DNA of 19,853 nucleotides from Fimenecus sp045655645 (lineage in GTDB: Bacteria; Bacillota; Clostridia; Oscillospirales; Acutalibacteraceae). The stretch's first letter is position 1; each line of letters opens with the position of its first letter. Below the pieces are notes generated by a model. The model searched no databases, was not told where the DNA came from, and worked only from the letters and a program-made list of their open reading frames with translations. This document shows, one piece after another, positions 1 to 6,554 of the stretch. Position numbers and translations under genes: made by a program. Location of the stretch: the NCBI GenBank assembly GCA_045655645.1, contig JAZOPS010000001.1, forward strand, positions 1 to 19,853. Direction: 5' to 3'.

Positions 1-423
1 CTTATGTTTCTCACAGGCTTTATAGTCGCAGGTCTTGATTACCGCTTTTCCTGGTGTACTCTGCCGAAATGGGTAAGCCCCGTCGCAGCCCTCATATTTC
101 TCATAGGCTACGGCTTATATGCTGAGGTCCTCAGAGAAAACGCGTATCTTTCACGCACAATCGAGATTCAGGAAAATCAGAGGGTTATTGACACAGGTCT
201 TTACTCACTTGTAAGACACCCTATGTACAGCGCAACATTGCTCTTGTTTTTGTCAATGCCCTTGGTTTTAGGCTCAGTTTATTCCTTTATCATTTTCTTG
301 GTATATCCATTCATAATCGCAAAACGAATAAAGCACGAAGAAGAATTTTTAGAAAAAGAATTAAATGGATATAAAGAATATAAGCAAAAAGTAAAATATC
401 GTTTAATCCCGTTTATCTGGTAA
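1..423 (+). CDS. ICMT/PEMT-type membrane methyltransferase family protein, 3' part
   Basis: The frame is open from the first base, so the gene probably starts upstream; the ATG at 4 is simply the first Met visible, and a typical family member is noticeably longer than these 139 residues. The protein is hydrophobic, with apparent membrane segments around residues 1-10, 25-42 and 76-104. Counting from the Met at 4, the motif RHPMY (71-75) followed by a membrane segment and a C-terminal E-x-FL...GY-x-EY...YRLIP pattern is the signature of the isoprenylcysteine carboxyl methyltransferase / phospholipid N-methyltransferase superfamily, integral membrane enzymes that use S-adenosylmethionine. The bacterial substrate cannot be told from sequence; lipids or small hydrophobic molecules are likely. 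The next gene starts 10 nt after its stop. GC content falls from about 46% in the first 240 bases to about 29% in the rest. Confidence 0.8.
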   Translation, partial: LMFLTGFIVAGLDYRFSWCTLPKWVSPVAALIFLIGYGLYAEVLRENAYLSRTIEIQENQRVIDTGLYSLVRHPMYSATLLLFLSMPLVLGSVYSFIIFLVYPFIIAKRIKHEEEFLEKELNGYKEYKQKVKYRLIPFIW

Positions 424-433
424 GGAAAAAATT

Positions 434-916
434 ATGAGTATTGAGTTAGTTGAAGCATATACACATAAAGAAGAAGTTAAAGCACTGTTTAATGAATACA
501 CACAAATGTTAATTGATGGTGACAGTAATTTCAAAGACTATTTAGGACTTCAGAATTACGAACACGAATTAGAAAATTTAGAAGATAAATATGGCTTGCC
601 TTATGGTCGACTTTATCTGGCTCTTTATGACAGAGTTTTAGCAGGGTGTATTGCTTTACGAAAAATCGATAATGAAAACTGCGAAATGAAACGCCTTTAT
701 GTGAAACCACGGTTTCGTGGCAAGAAAATAGCAAGTTTCCTTGTGCAACATATTATTGAAGAAGCAAGAGAAATTGGATATAAACATATTCTATTGGATA
801 CTTTGCCATTTCTTGAAACTGCAATAAATATGTATAAAAATTATGGTTTTTATGAAATTGAAAGTTATAACAATAGCCCAATGGATAATTTGATTTATCT
901 TAAATATGATTTGTGA
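434..916 (+). CDS. GNAT family N-acetyltransferase
   Basis: A 160-residue single-domain protein of normal GNAT length, expected to transfer an acetyl group from acetyl-CoA to an amine. The acetyl-CoA binding loop is seen at residues 91-103 (KPRFRGKKIASFL), just after the strand CEMKRLYV; the second glycine of the usual RGxGxG/A loop is replaced by Lys98. The C-terminal part contains the typical strand HILLDTL followed by the A-INMYKNYGF helix-turn seen at the end of many GNAT enzymes. No membrane segment or signal peptide. The ribosome binding site AAGGA overlaps the stop of the upstream gene (422-426), so the two are probably co-transcribed. The acceptor (small molecule, peptide or protein) is unknown. 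Confidence 0.88.
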   Translation: MSIELVEAYTHKEEVKALFNEYTQMLIDGDSNFKDYLGLQNYEHELENLEDKYGLPYGRLYLALYDRVLAGCIALRKIDNENCEMKRLYVKPRFRGKKIASFLVQHIIEEAREIGYKHILLDTLPFLETAINMYKNYGFYEIESYNNSPMDNLIYLKYDL

Positions 917-925
917 GGTGATTGT

Positions 926-1309
926 ATGAAAAGATTGTCGTTAATTTTGACTTTTGTGCTTATTGTTAGTTGTTTCACAGCTTGCACGAAAACTTCTATA
1001 TCAACTCAAAGATATGACGAAATATCAAATTATGTTTTGGAAAACAAAGATAGCATTACAACTGAAAAAGAACTTGAGTTTTTTGATTATGAAGCTACAG
1101 GGTTGACTGTCGGTGGAGTTTATTATGGTTACTACTACACCGCTAATAATGAAGTTGTTGTTCCTAGTTTTTATGTAGAAGATAATTTAGGTGAACAATA
1201 TGAAGCAGATGGTGGCACCTATTTTGGCAAACCAAACGATGGTACAGATTGGTGTTTTGTAAAACAAATTGCAGATAATTGGTATTATTATGAATTACAT
1301 TGGGGATAA
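926..1309 (+). CDS. Small putative lipoprotein, function unknown
   Basis: A 127-residue protein with an N-terminal lipoprotein signal: positively charged MKR, a hydrophobic stretch (residues 4-14), then two candidate lipidation cysteines, IVSC at Cys16 (best fit to the lipobox) and FTAC at Cys20. The mature part is rich in Tyr and aromatic residues (GVYYGYYY near the middle, WYYYELHWG at the C-terminus) and contains one more Cys in DWCFV. It is expected to be anchored on the outer face of the membrane. I do not recognise a named family. The ribosome binding site GAGGTGAT overlaps the stop of the GNAT gene (gap of 9 nt), so it belongs to the same transcript. Confidence 0.8.
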   Translation: MKRLSLILTFVLIVSCFTACTKTSISTQRYDEISNYVLENKDSITTEKELEFFDYEATGLTVGGVYYGYYYTANNEVVVPSFYVEDNLGEQYEADGGTYFGKPNDGTDWCFVKQIADNWYYYELHWG

Positions 1310-1336
1310 AATTCTTCAACTTACCGAGGTGAGAAA

Positions 1337-2275
1337 ATGAATAGAAAAATTGACGGAACATTCTTTGAATTTCATCATCACAACACCCCCGAGGGTAAAT
1401 ATTGGAATCCAACTATCGACCAATTTACAGGTGAAAATTGGCGTGAAAAGGTGAGAGAAATCTCGTCTTTGGGTATGGAATATATAGTTGTTATGGCAAC
1501 GGCACTTTATGAAAAATGTTATTTCCAATCGTCAGTTTTTCCCTTTGCGGATATTCCTTGCAAAGACCCCATTGAAGAATTGCTTTGTGAAGCAGATAAA
1601 TGCAATGTGAAAGTCTTTTTGGGCAACGGTTTTTATGGTGACTGGCGAAAAGCGAATCAAAATATTACAAGTAAAGAAGTCATTGACCGTTCATTTCGTG
1701 CTATGGAAGAAATCGCAACTCTTTACGCTCATCATAAAAGCTTTTATGGTTGGTATTTCCCCGACGAAACCTGCATAATTTTAAGATTCTCAAAAGATTT
1801 TATGAATTATGTGAATTTGTGCTCTGCTCGTTGTCATTTGCTTACACCTGATAAGAAAACACTAATAGCACCTTATGGTACAAATCTCACAAGAGCAAAC
1901 AATAAATTCATTCGTCAACTGACCGAACTTGATGTGGATTTTATTGCATATCAAGATGAAGTTGGTGTTCGCAAAACAAAAGTCGATAAAACCAAACGAC
2001 TTTTTGAAAAATTGCGTATTGCTCACGACAAAGCAGGGCGTTCAGAACTCTGGGCAGATATTGAACTTTTCGATTTTGAAGGTATGGTTTATAAAAGCGC
2101 ATTAATCCCTGCGCCCTTTGAACGAATTCAAAAGCAAATTGAGAATGTCGCACCCTATGTCGATAAGATTTTAGGTTATCAGTATTTGGGAATTATGAAT
2201 CCACCTGATTCCAAAGCCTTTGCGGGCCACGAAAATTCATCGCTTTTATATGAAGAATACAAAAAGACACTTTAA
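1337..2275 (+). CDS. DUF4434 domain protein, TIM-barrel glycoside-hydrolase-like
   Basis: A 312-residue cytoplasmic protein with no signal peptide. The start matches the DUF4434 family: DGTFFEFHHHN at 6-16, then the W-x-P...W-x-x-K-x-REISSLGMEYIVVMA pattern of a first barrel strand and helix. Later FLGNGFYGDW (94-103), GWYFPDE (138-144, with acidic residues at the end of a strand as in glycosidase barrels) and FIAYQDEVGV fit successive strands of an (alpha/beta)8 barrel. DUF4434 is related to glycoside hydrolases, but no enzymatic activity can be assigned; Glu144 and the Asp/Glu of YQDE are candidate active-site residues by inference. It starts 27 nt after the lipoprotein gene with ribosome binding site GAGGTGAG (1326-1333), and its TAA stop lies in the loop of the terminator hairpin. 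Confidence 0.82.
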   Translation: MNRKIDGTFFEFHHHNTPEGKYWNPTIDQFTGENWREKVREISSLGMEYIVVMATALYEKCYFQSSVFPFADIPCKDPIEELLCEADKCNVKVFLGNGFYGDWRKANQNITSKEVIDRSFRAMEEIATLYAHHKSFYGWYFPDETCIILRFSKDFMNYVNLCSARCHLLTPDKKTLIAPYGTNLTRANNKFIRQLTELDVDFIAYQDEVGVRKTKVDKTKRLFEKLRIAHDKAGRSELWADIELFDFEGMVYKSALIPAPFERIQKQIENVAPYVDKILGYQYLGIMNPPDSKAFAGHENSSLLYEEYKKTL

Positions 2276-2290
2276 AGTGTCTTTTTTCTT
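2261..2290 (+). terminator. Intrinsic terminator overlapping the DUF4434 stop codon
   Basis: A perfect self-complementary stretch: AAAAAGACAC (2261-2270) pairs with GTGTCTTTTT (2277-2286) around a TTTAAA loop, and the run of T continues with only one interruption past 2286. The TAA stop of the upstream gene (2273-2275) is in the loop. The 5' arm therefore encodes the last residues of the protein. Confidence 0.85.
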
Positions 2291-2341
2291 TTTCGGGTAA
2301 TAATAAAATACAAGTAAATCTTGTCAATTTTTTAACTTTTC

Positions 2342-2370
2342 TTGTGCAGGACTTTAAATTATGATAAAAT
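2342..2370 (+). promoter_or_regulatory. Sigma-A promoter of pepD (extended -10)
   Basis: TTGTGC (2342-2347), 17-nt spacer, TAAAAT (2365-2370) with TG one base upstream of the -10 (2362-2363), the extended -10 form. The start point would be near 2377. It lies between the upstream terminator and the pepD ribosome binding site. Confidence 0.65.
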
Positions 2371-2400
2371 ATGCATTATTAAAATAACGGAGGAATAAAT

Positions 2401-3843
2401 ATGGCAAAATTAGATAGTCTTAAACCGTTAAATGTGTTTAAATATTTTGAAGAAATATGCAACATTCCACACGGCTCAGAGAATATGGATGCTATTTCTG
2501 AATATTGCGTAAAGTTTGCTGAAAATCATTCACTTAAAGTTATTCGTGACGATGCAAACAATGTAATTATTTTTAAATCTGCAACTGATGGTTATGAAAA
2601 TGTAGAGCCTGTTATTTTGCAAGGCCATCTTGATATGGTTTGTCAGAAAACAGAAGACTCAACAATTGATTTTATGAAAGACTCACTCGATTTGTATGTT
2701 GATGGCGATTTTGTAAAGGCTCACAATACAACTTTGGGCGCAGATAATGGCATAGCAGTTGCAATGATTTTAGCAATTCTTGAAAGTGATGAGATTTCTC
2801 ACCCTGAAATTCAGGCTGTTTTCACAACAGACGAAGAAATCGGTATGATTGGTGCGGGCAAACTTGATATGAGTGTGCTCACTGCTAAAAAAATGATTAA
2901 TCTTGATGCTGAAGAAGACGACGCTATAACTGTTTCTTGTGCAGGTGGTAGTGACTTCAAAGCAGTTATTCCACTTAACCGAGTTAAACAAACAGGTACA
3001 AAAATCACAGTTACACTCAAAGGACTTAAAGGTGGACATTCAGGTGTTGAAATCGATAAAGGCAGAGTTAATGCAGACATTCTTGCAGGTCGCTTTTTAA
3101 ATCACATGTCAAATATCTCTGATTTTGATATTATCGCTATCAACGGTGGCGATAAGGGTAATGCAATCCCAAATATTTGCAGAATTGAACTCTGTGTAAA
3201 AAATCCTGACACATTCACAAAAAATGCTGAGATGTATTTTGAAATTCTCAAAAAAGAAATTAACGAGCGTGAAAATGATTTTGCACCAGTTATTGAAATT
3301 GACGAAAAAGCAGAATATGATGTTTTGCATTCTGACTTGCGTGAAAAACTCATTTTCACATTGGTTTGTGCGCCAAACGGAATTGTTGAAATGAGTGCCG
3401 AAATCAAAGGCCTTGTTGAAACATCACTTAATTTGGGTGTGCTTTGCACAGAATGCGACAAAATCACATTGCTTTTCACTCTTCGAAGCAATAAAAAATC
3501 TGCTTTGCGTTTTCTTGAAGAGAAACTCAAAACATTCTTTAAAGCAATTCCTTGCAAAGTTTATACATCGGGTCATTATCCACCATGGGAGTTCAAAGAA
3601 GATTCAATTCTTCAAGCACTTTATAAAGAAGCATATAATGATATTTGCGGATTTGAACCAAAGGTCGAAGCAATACACGCAGGGCTCGAATGTGGCATTT
3701 TTACATCAGCTATAAAAGGACTCGATTGTATTGCAATCGGACCAGCTTTGTATGATGTGCACACAGTTAACGAAAAACTCAGCATTTCATCAACTGAAAA
3801 GATTTTTAGTGTGCTTGTTTCACTTTTAGAAAAATGCAAATAA
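2401..3843 (+). CDS. pepD: Aminoacyl-histidine dipeptidase (Xaa-His dipeptidase, M20)
   Basis: A 480-residue cytoplasmic metallopeptidase, the usual length for PepD, which hydrolyses Xaa-His and other dipeptides. The two-zinc M20 ligand set is visible: GHLD with His76 and Asp78, bridging Asp115 in LGADNG, the general base and ligand pair Glu145-Glu146 in TTDEEIG, an Asp in INLDAEED, and the C-terminal ligand His454 in DVHTVNE. GGHSG near residue 205 starts the lid/dimerisation domain inserted in the catalytic fold. The start is fixed by GGAGG at 2389-2393, 7 nt before the ATG. It has its own promoter. The following OPT transporter starts 82 nt downstream behind another promoter, and a peptide transporter next to a dipeptidase supports a role in using imported peptides as nitrogen or amino acid source. 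Confidence 0.93.
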   Translation: MAKLDSLKPLNVFKYFEEICNIPHGSENMDAISEYCVKFAENHSLKVIRDDANNVIIFKSATDGYENVEPVILQGHLDMVCQKTEDSTIDFMKDSLDLYVDGDFVKAHNTTLGADNGIAVAMILAILESDEISHPEIQAVFTTDEEIGMIGAGKLDMSVLTAKKMINLDAEEDDAITVSCAGGSDFKAVIPLNRVKQTGTKITVTLKGLKGGHSGVEIDKGRVNADILAGRFLNHMSNISDFDIIAINGGDKGNAIPNICRIELCVKNPDTFTKNAEMYFEILKKEINERENDFAPVIEIDEKAEYDVLHSDLREKLIFTLVCAPNGIVEMSAEIKGLVETSLNLGVLCTECDKITLLFTLRSNKKSALRFLEEKLKTFFKAIPCKVYTSGHYPPWEFKEDSILQALYKEAYNDICGFEPKVEAIHAGLECGIFTSAIKGLDCIAIGPALYDVHTVNEKLSISSTEKIFSVLVSLLEKCK

Positions 3844-3847
3844 TTTA

Positions 3848-3876
3848 TTGATTTTATTTTGATGGTATGATAGAAT
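3848..3876 (+). promoter_or_regulatory. Sigma-A promoter of the OPT transporter operon
   Basis: TTGATT (3848-3853), 17-nt spacer, TAGAAT (3871-3876) with an extended -10 TG at 3868-3869. The -10 region TATGATAGAAT (3866-3876) is identical at 10 of 11 bases to that of the pepD promoter. A small perfect hairpin (3878-3894) lies at the expected start point near 3883. Confidence 0.6.
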
Positions 3877-3877
3877 A

Positions 3878-3894
3878 AACGCTCAAAAAGCGTT
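3878..3894 (+). repeat. Short perfect inverted repeat at the OPT transcription start
   Basis: AACGCT (3878-3883), loop CAAAA, AGCGTT (3889-3894). It directly follows the -10 box, so it could be an operator half-site pair or a 5'-end stem-loop that protects the mRNA. There is no T-run after it, so it is not a terminator. Confidence 0.45.
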
Positions 3895-3925
3895 GATTAT
3901 TCAACCGTGAAAGATTGGAGTATAT

Positions 3926-5839
3926 ATGGATAACAAAAACGAATTTAAACCATATATTCCTGCTAGTAAGGTTACTCCTGAAATAACAGTTGCATCTGTT
4001 GTAATGGGTATTCTTTTAGCAGTTGTATTTGGTGCAGCAAACGCTTACTTAGGACTCAGAGTAGGTATGACGGTTTCAGCTTCAATTCCTGCAGCTGTTA
4101 TCGCAATGGGAGTTATTCGCATTATAATGCGTAAAAACTCAATTCTTGAAAGTAATATTGTTCAGACAGTTGGTTCTGCAGGTGAATCACTTGCAGCAGG
4201 TGCTATTTTCACTCTTCCTGCACTCTTCCTTTGGGCAGCAGAAGGCAAAATGGACAAGCCAAGCATGATTGAAATCACTCTTATCGCACTTCTTGGCGGT
4301 TTGTTGGGTGTTTTCTTTATGGTGCCACTTCGCAATGCTTTGATTGTTAAAGAGCACGGTGTGTTGCCTTATCCAGAAGGCACAGCTTGTGCAGAAGTTC
4401 TTTTAGCAGGTGAAAAAGGTGGTGCAAATGCAGGCACAGTTTTCGCAGGTATGGGCTTTGCAGCACTCTTTAAATTCATTATTGACGGACTTAAAGTAGT
4501 GTCAGGTGAAATCTCACTTAGATTTAAAGGCTATGCAGGCGAAATTGGTACACAAATTTATCCCGCTGTTATGAGCGTTGGCTTTATCTGTGGACCAAGA
4601 ATCGCATCATATATGTTTGCAGGTGGTCTTCTCAGCTGGATGGTTATTATTCCTTTGATTGTGCTTTTCGGCTCTGAAATCGTGCTTTATCCTGGCACAG
4701 TTTCAATCGGCGAAATGTTTGCAGAAAGTGGTGCAAGCGGAATCTGGAGCACATATATCAGATATATCGGTGCAGGTGCTCTCGCAGCTGGTGGTATCAT
4801 TAGTCTTATTAAATCATTACCACTTATCGTTAAAACATTTGCAGGTGCAATGAAGAGTATTTCTGGTTCAGGTGCTTCATCAAACGAACGCACAGCACAA
4901 GATATCAACATTAAAATTGTTATTATCGCAATTCTTGTTCTCACGCTTCTTGTGTGGCTTATCCCTGCAATTCCTGTTTCACTTTTAGGTGCATTTATTG
5001 TTGTTGTTTTTGGTTTCTTCTTTGCAACCGTATCTTCAAGAATGGTTGGTCTTGTTGGCAGCAGTAACAACCCTGTTTCTGGTATGGCAATTGCAACACT
5101 TCTCATTGCAACACTCATTCTTAAGGTAACAGGTGCCGAAGGTGCTGCTGGTATGGCAAGTGCCATCGCGATTGGTTCAATTATTTGTATTGTTTCTGCA
5201 ATCGCAGGTGATACATCACAAGACCTTAAAACAGGTTACATTCTTGGTGCAACTCCAAAGAAACAACAGTTTGGTGAGATTTTGGGCGTAACAGCTGCTG
5301 CTCTTGCAATTGGTGGAACACTCTATATTCTCGACAGTGCTTGGGGCTTTGGTTCAGACGAACTTGGTGCACCACAGGCAACACTCATGAAACTTATCAT
5401 CGAAGGTGTTATGGGTGGCAATCTTCCTTGGGGACTTGTTCTCATCGGCGTTTGTATTGCATTGGTTGTTGAACTTATCGGTATTCCTGTTCTTCCTTTT
5501 GCGATTGGTGTTTATCTTCCTGTTCAGCTTAATGCTTGTATTATGATTGGTGGCGTTATTCGTCTTGTTATGGAAAAAATCAAAAAGAGCGAAGACGAAA
5601 AGAAAGAAATCATCAATGATGGCGTGCTCTTCTGTTCAGGCATGATTGCAGGTGAAGGCCTTGTTGGTATTCTTCTCGCACTTCTTGCAGTATTTGGTGT
5701 AGATAAATTTGTTGACCTTGGTTCAAGATTTAACATTCCAACACCAGTGCTCACAATTGGTGGCATTGTTCTTTTTGCAATTATAATCTTTACAGTTCTT
5801 AAATTCTCAATGTGGAAAAAGAGAGATAAGAAATCATGA
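3926..5839 (+). CDS. OPT family oligopeptide transporter
   Basis: A 637-residue polytopic membrane protein with roughly 15-16 hydrophobic segments. The N-terminus (PEITVASVVMGILLAVVFG, then ANAYLGLRVGMTVSASIPAAV), GSAGESLAAGAIFTLPALF and LPYPEGTACAEVL are hallmark stretches of the prokaryotic OPT family, proton-coupled importers of small peptides or metal-chelate compounds at the cytoplasmic membrane. The C-terminal half ends in a final membrane segment and a short basic tail. Length is normal for bacterial OPT proteins. The ribosome binding site is a modest GGAG (3917-3920), 5 nt before the ATG. Its TGA overlaps the ATG of the PqqD-like gene in an ATGA, implying translational coupling. The exact substrate cannot be deduced. 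Confidence 0.93.
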   Translation: MDNKNEFKPYIPASKVTPEITVASVVMGILLAVVFGAANAYLGLRVGMTVSASIPAAVIAMGVIRIIMRKNSILESNIVQTVGSAGESLAAGAIFTLPALFLWAAEGKMDKPSMIEITLIALLGGLLGVFFMVPLRNALIVKEHGVLPYPEGTACAEVLLAGEKGGANAGTVFAGMGFAALFKFIIDGLKVVSGEISLRFKGYAGEIGTQIYPAVMSVGFICGPRIASYMFAGGLLSWMVIIPLIVLFGSEIVLYPGTVSIGEMFAESGASGIWSTYIRYIGAGALAAGGIISLIKSLPLIVKTFAGAMKSISGSGASSNERTAQDINIKIVIIAILVLTLLVWLIPAIPVSLLGAFIVVVFGFFFATVSSRMVGLVGSSNNPVSGMAIATLLIATLILKVTGAEGAAGMASAIAIGSIICIVSAIAGDTSQDLKTGYILGATPKKQQFGEILGVTAAALAIGGTLYILDSAWGFGSDELGAPQATLMKLIIEGVMGGNLPWGLVLIGVCIALVVELIGIPVLPFAIGVYLPVQLNACIMIGGVIRLVMEKIKKSEDEKKEIINDGVLFCSGMIAGEGLVGILLALLAVFGVDKFVDLGSRFNIPTPVLTIGGIVLFAIIIFTVLKFSMWKKRDKKS

Positions 5840-6183
5840 GCAAAAAATTAGCCACAGAAAACTATCTTGATAAAATCCCTGTGCATAAAGACGGACTTGG
5901 CTGGTCTGCTAACGAAAACGGTGAAATAACACTTGAAATTGAGAATAGGGGACTTGCTAATAAAATAGTGCAGATTATTCTCAAAAAACCAAAAGTTAGC
6001 TTTATTCACCTTGATGAGATGGGCAATTTTATCTGGCCACTTATAGATGGTGAAACAAATGTCTATAAACTTGGCAAGCTTGTTAAAGAGCATTTTGGCG
6101 ATAAAGCTGAACCGCTTTATGACCGTCTTGCACAGTATTTTCAAATCCTTGAAAGCTATGGGTTTATAATCTGGAAAGAATAA
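5836..6183 (+). CDS. PqqD-like peptide-binding (RRE) protein
   Basis: A 115-residue protein of PqqD size and pattern. The core SFIHLDEMGNFIWPLIDG at about 55-72 (Asp60, Gly63, Trp67), followed by T-x-x-x-LGKLVKEHFG and a C-terminal LYDRLAQYFQILESYGFI, is the winged-helix RiPP recognition element fold that binds precursor peptides for radical SAM enzymes in PQQ and related pathways. Here no radical SAM enzyme or obvious precursor peptide lies beside it; instead it overlaps the OPT transporter by 4 nt. The N-terminal 50 residues are more divergent. By inference it could bind the transported peptide or regulate the transporter. There is no convincing independent ribosome binding site, which fits reinitiation from the upstream stop. 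Confidence 0.82.
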   Translation: MSKKLATENYLDKIPVHKDGLGWSANENGEITLEIENRGLANKIVQIILKKPKVSFIHLDEMGNFIWPLIDGETNVYKLGKLVKEHFGDKAEPLYDRLAQYFQILESYGFIIWKE

Positions 6184-6189
6184 AAATTG

Positions 6190-6220
6190 AACTGACTACA
6201 ATTTTGTAGTCAGTTTTTTT
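6190..6220 (+). terminator. Strong intrinsic terminator after the OPT-PqqD operon
   Basis: An 11-bp perfect stem, AACTGACTACA (6190-6200) with TGTAGTCAGTT (6205-6215), ATTT loop, followed by T through 6220. It begins 6 nt after the PqqD-like stop codon. Confidence 0.93.
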
Positions 6221-6232
6221 ATAGATTTGTTG

Positions 6233-6272
6233 TTGCTATTCTTTAATTAGCATGTTAAACTTTATTTATAAT
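6233..6272 (+). promoter_or_regulatory. Promoter of the small Cys-rich gene
   Basis: Two overlapping possibilities: TTGCTA (6233-6238), 17-nt spacer, TAAACT (6256-6261) with extended -10 TG at 6253-6254; or a perfect TATAAT at 6267-6272 with no good -35 box. One of them must serve the gene, since a strong terminator lies just upstream. Confidence 0.5.
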
Positions 6273-6295
6273 ATGTTTTTAGGGAGATATTTAAA

Positions 6296-6475
6296 ATGTC
6301 AAAGACAAATTGTGAATCTTGCGTAAATTATTATTACGACGACGAATTAGAAGAATATTGCTGTGACATTAATCTTGACGAAGATGAAATGGTGAGATTT
6401 TTAACGTCGTCAAACTATCAATGCCCCTATTATCGACTCTATGATGAGTACGGAATTGTCAAAAAACAGAATTAG
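6296..6475 (+). CDS. Small Cys-rich DUF6472-like protein
   Basis: A 59-residue acidic protein. It starts MSKTNCESCVNYYYDDE and contains NLDEDEMVRFL in the middle and CPYYRLYDEYGIVKKQ at the end, the pattern I know from the DUF6472 family of Clostridia. Cysteines are at 6, 9, 22, 23 and 43: a CxxC pair, a CC pair and a single CP, which could bind zinc (inference). The ribosome binding site AGGGAGA (6281-6287) precedes the ATG by 8 nt. It is a single-gene unit: a terminator lies upstream and a 16-bp inverted repeat with a new promoter follows 7 nt after its stop. Function is unknown; the family is small and cytosolic. Confidence 0.82.
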   Translation: MSKTNCESCVNYYYDDELEEYCCDINLDEDEMVRFLTSSNYQCPYYRLYDEYGIVKKQN

Positions 6476-6482
6476 ATTTTGG

Positions 6483-6522
6483 TTATACTGATAATTGAAA
6501 TTTTTCTCAATTATCAGTATAA
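6483..6522. repeat. 16-bp perfect inverted repeat enclosing a promoter
   Basis: TTATACTGATAATTGA (6483-6498) and its exact reverse complement (6507-6522), separated by 8 nt (AATTTTTC). It is not followed by a clean T-run, so it is at best a weak terminator for the small gene upstream. The -35 box of the next promoter starts in the left arm and the -10 box ends at the right arm, so a protein bound to the palindrome, or cruciform formation, would block polymerase. Confidence 0.85.
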
Positions 6523-6523
6523 T
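6495..6523 (+). promoter_or_regulatory. Near-consensus sigma-A promoter of the lysoplasmalogenase operon
   Basis: TTGAAA (6495-6500), 17-nt spacer, TATAAT (6518-6523): one mismatch from the full consensus. Start point near 6530, giving a short leader before the ribosome binding site at 6541-6546. Because of the inverted repeat, the opposite strand reads TTGAGA, 17 nt, TATAAC. Confidence 0.75.
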
Positions 6524-6554
6524 ATTCTTTAAGAGAAAATTAGGGGGCTTTTTT

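Noticed and set aside
4687..5166. 159-residue - strand frame opposite the OPT transporter
   Set aside because: Complement of repetitive hydrophobic codons in a clear transporter gene; no ribosome binding site or family match.
6495..6554. Longer N-terminus for the lysoplasmalogenase from the ATG at 6495
   Set aside because: It would start inside the -35 box and upstream of the predicted transcription start; the ATG at 6555 has a good AGGGGG ribosome binding site and gives a normal N-terminal membrane segment.
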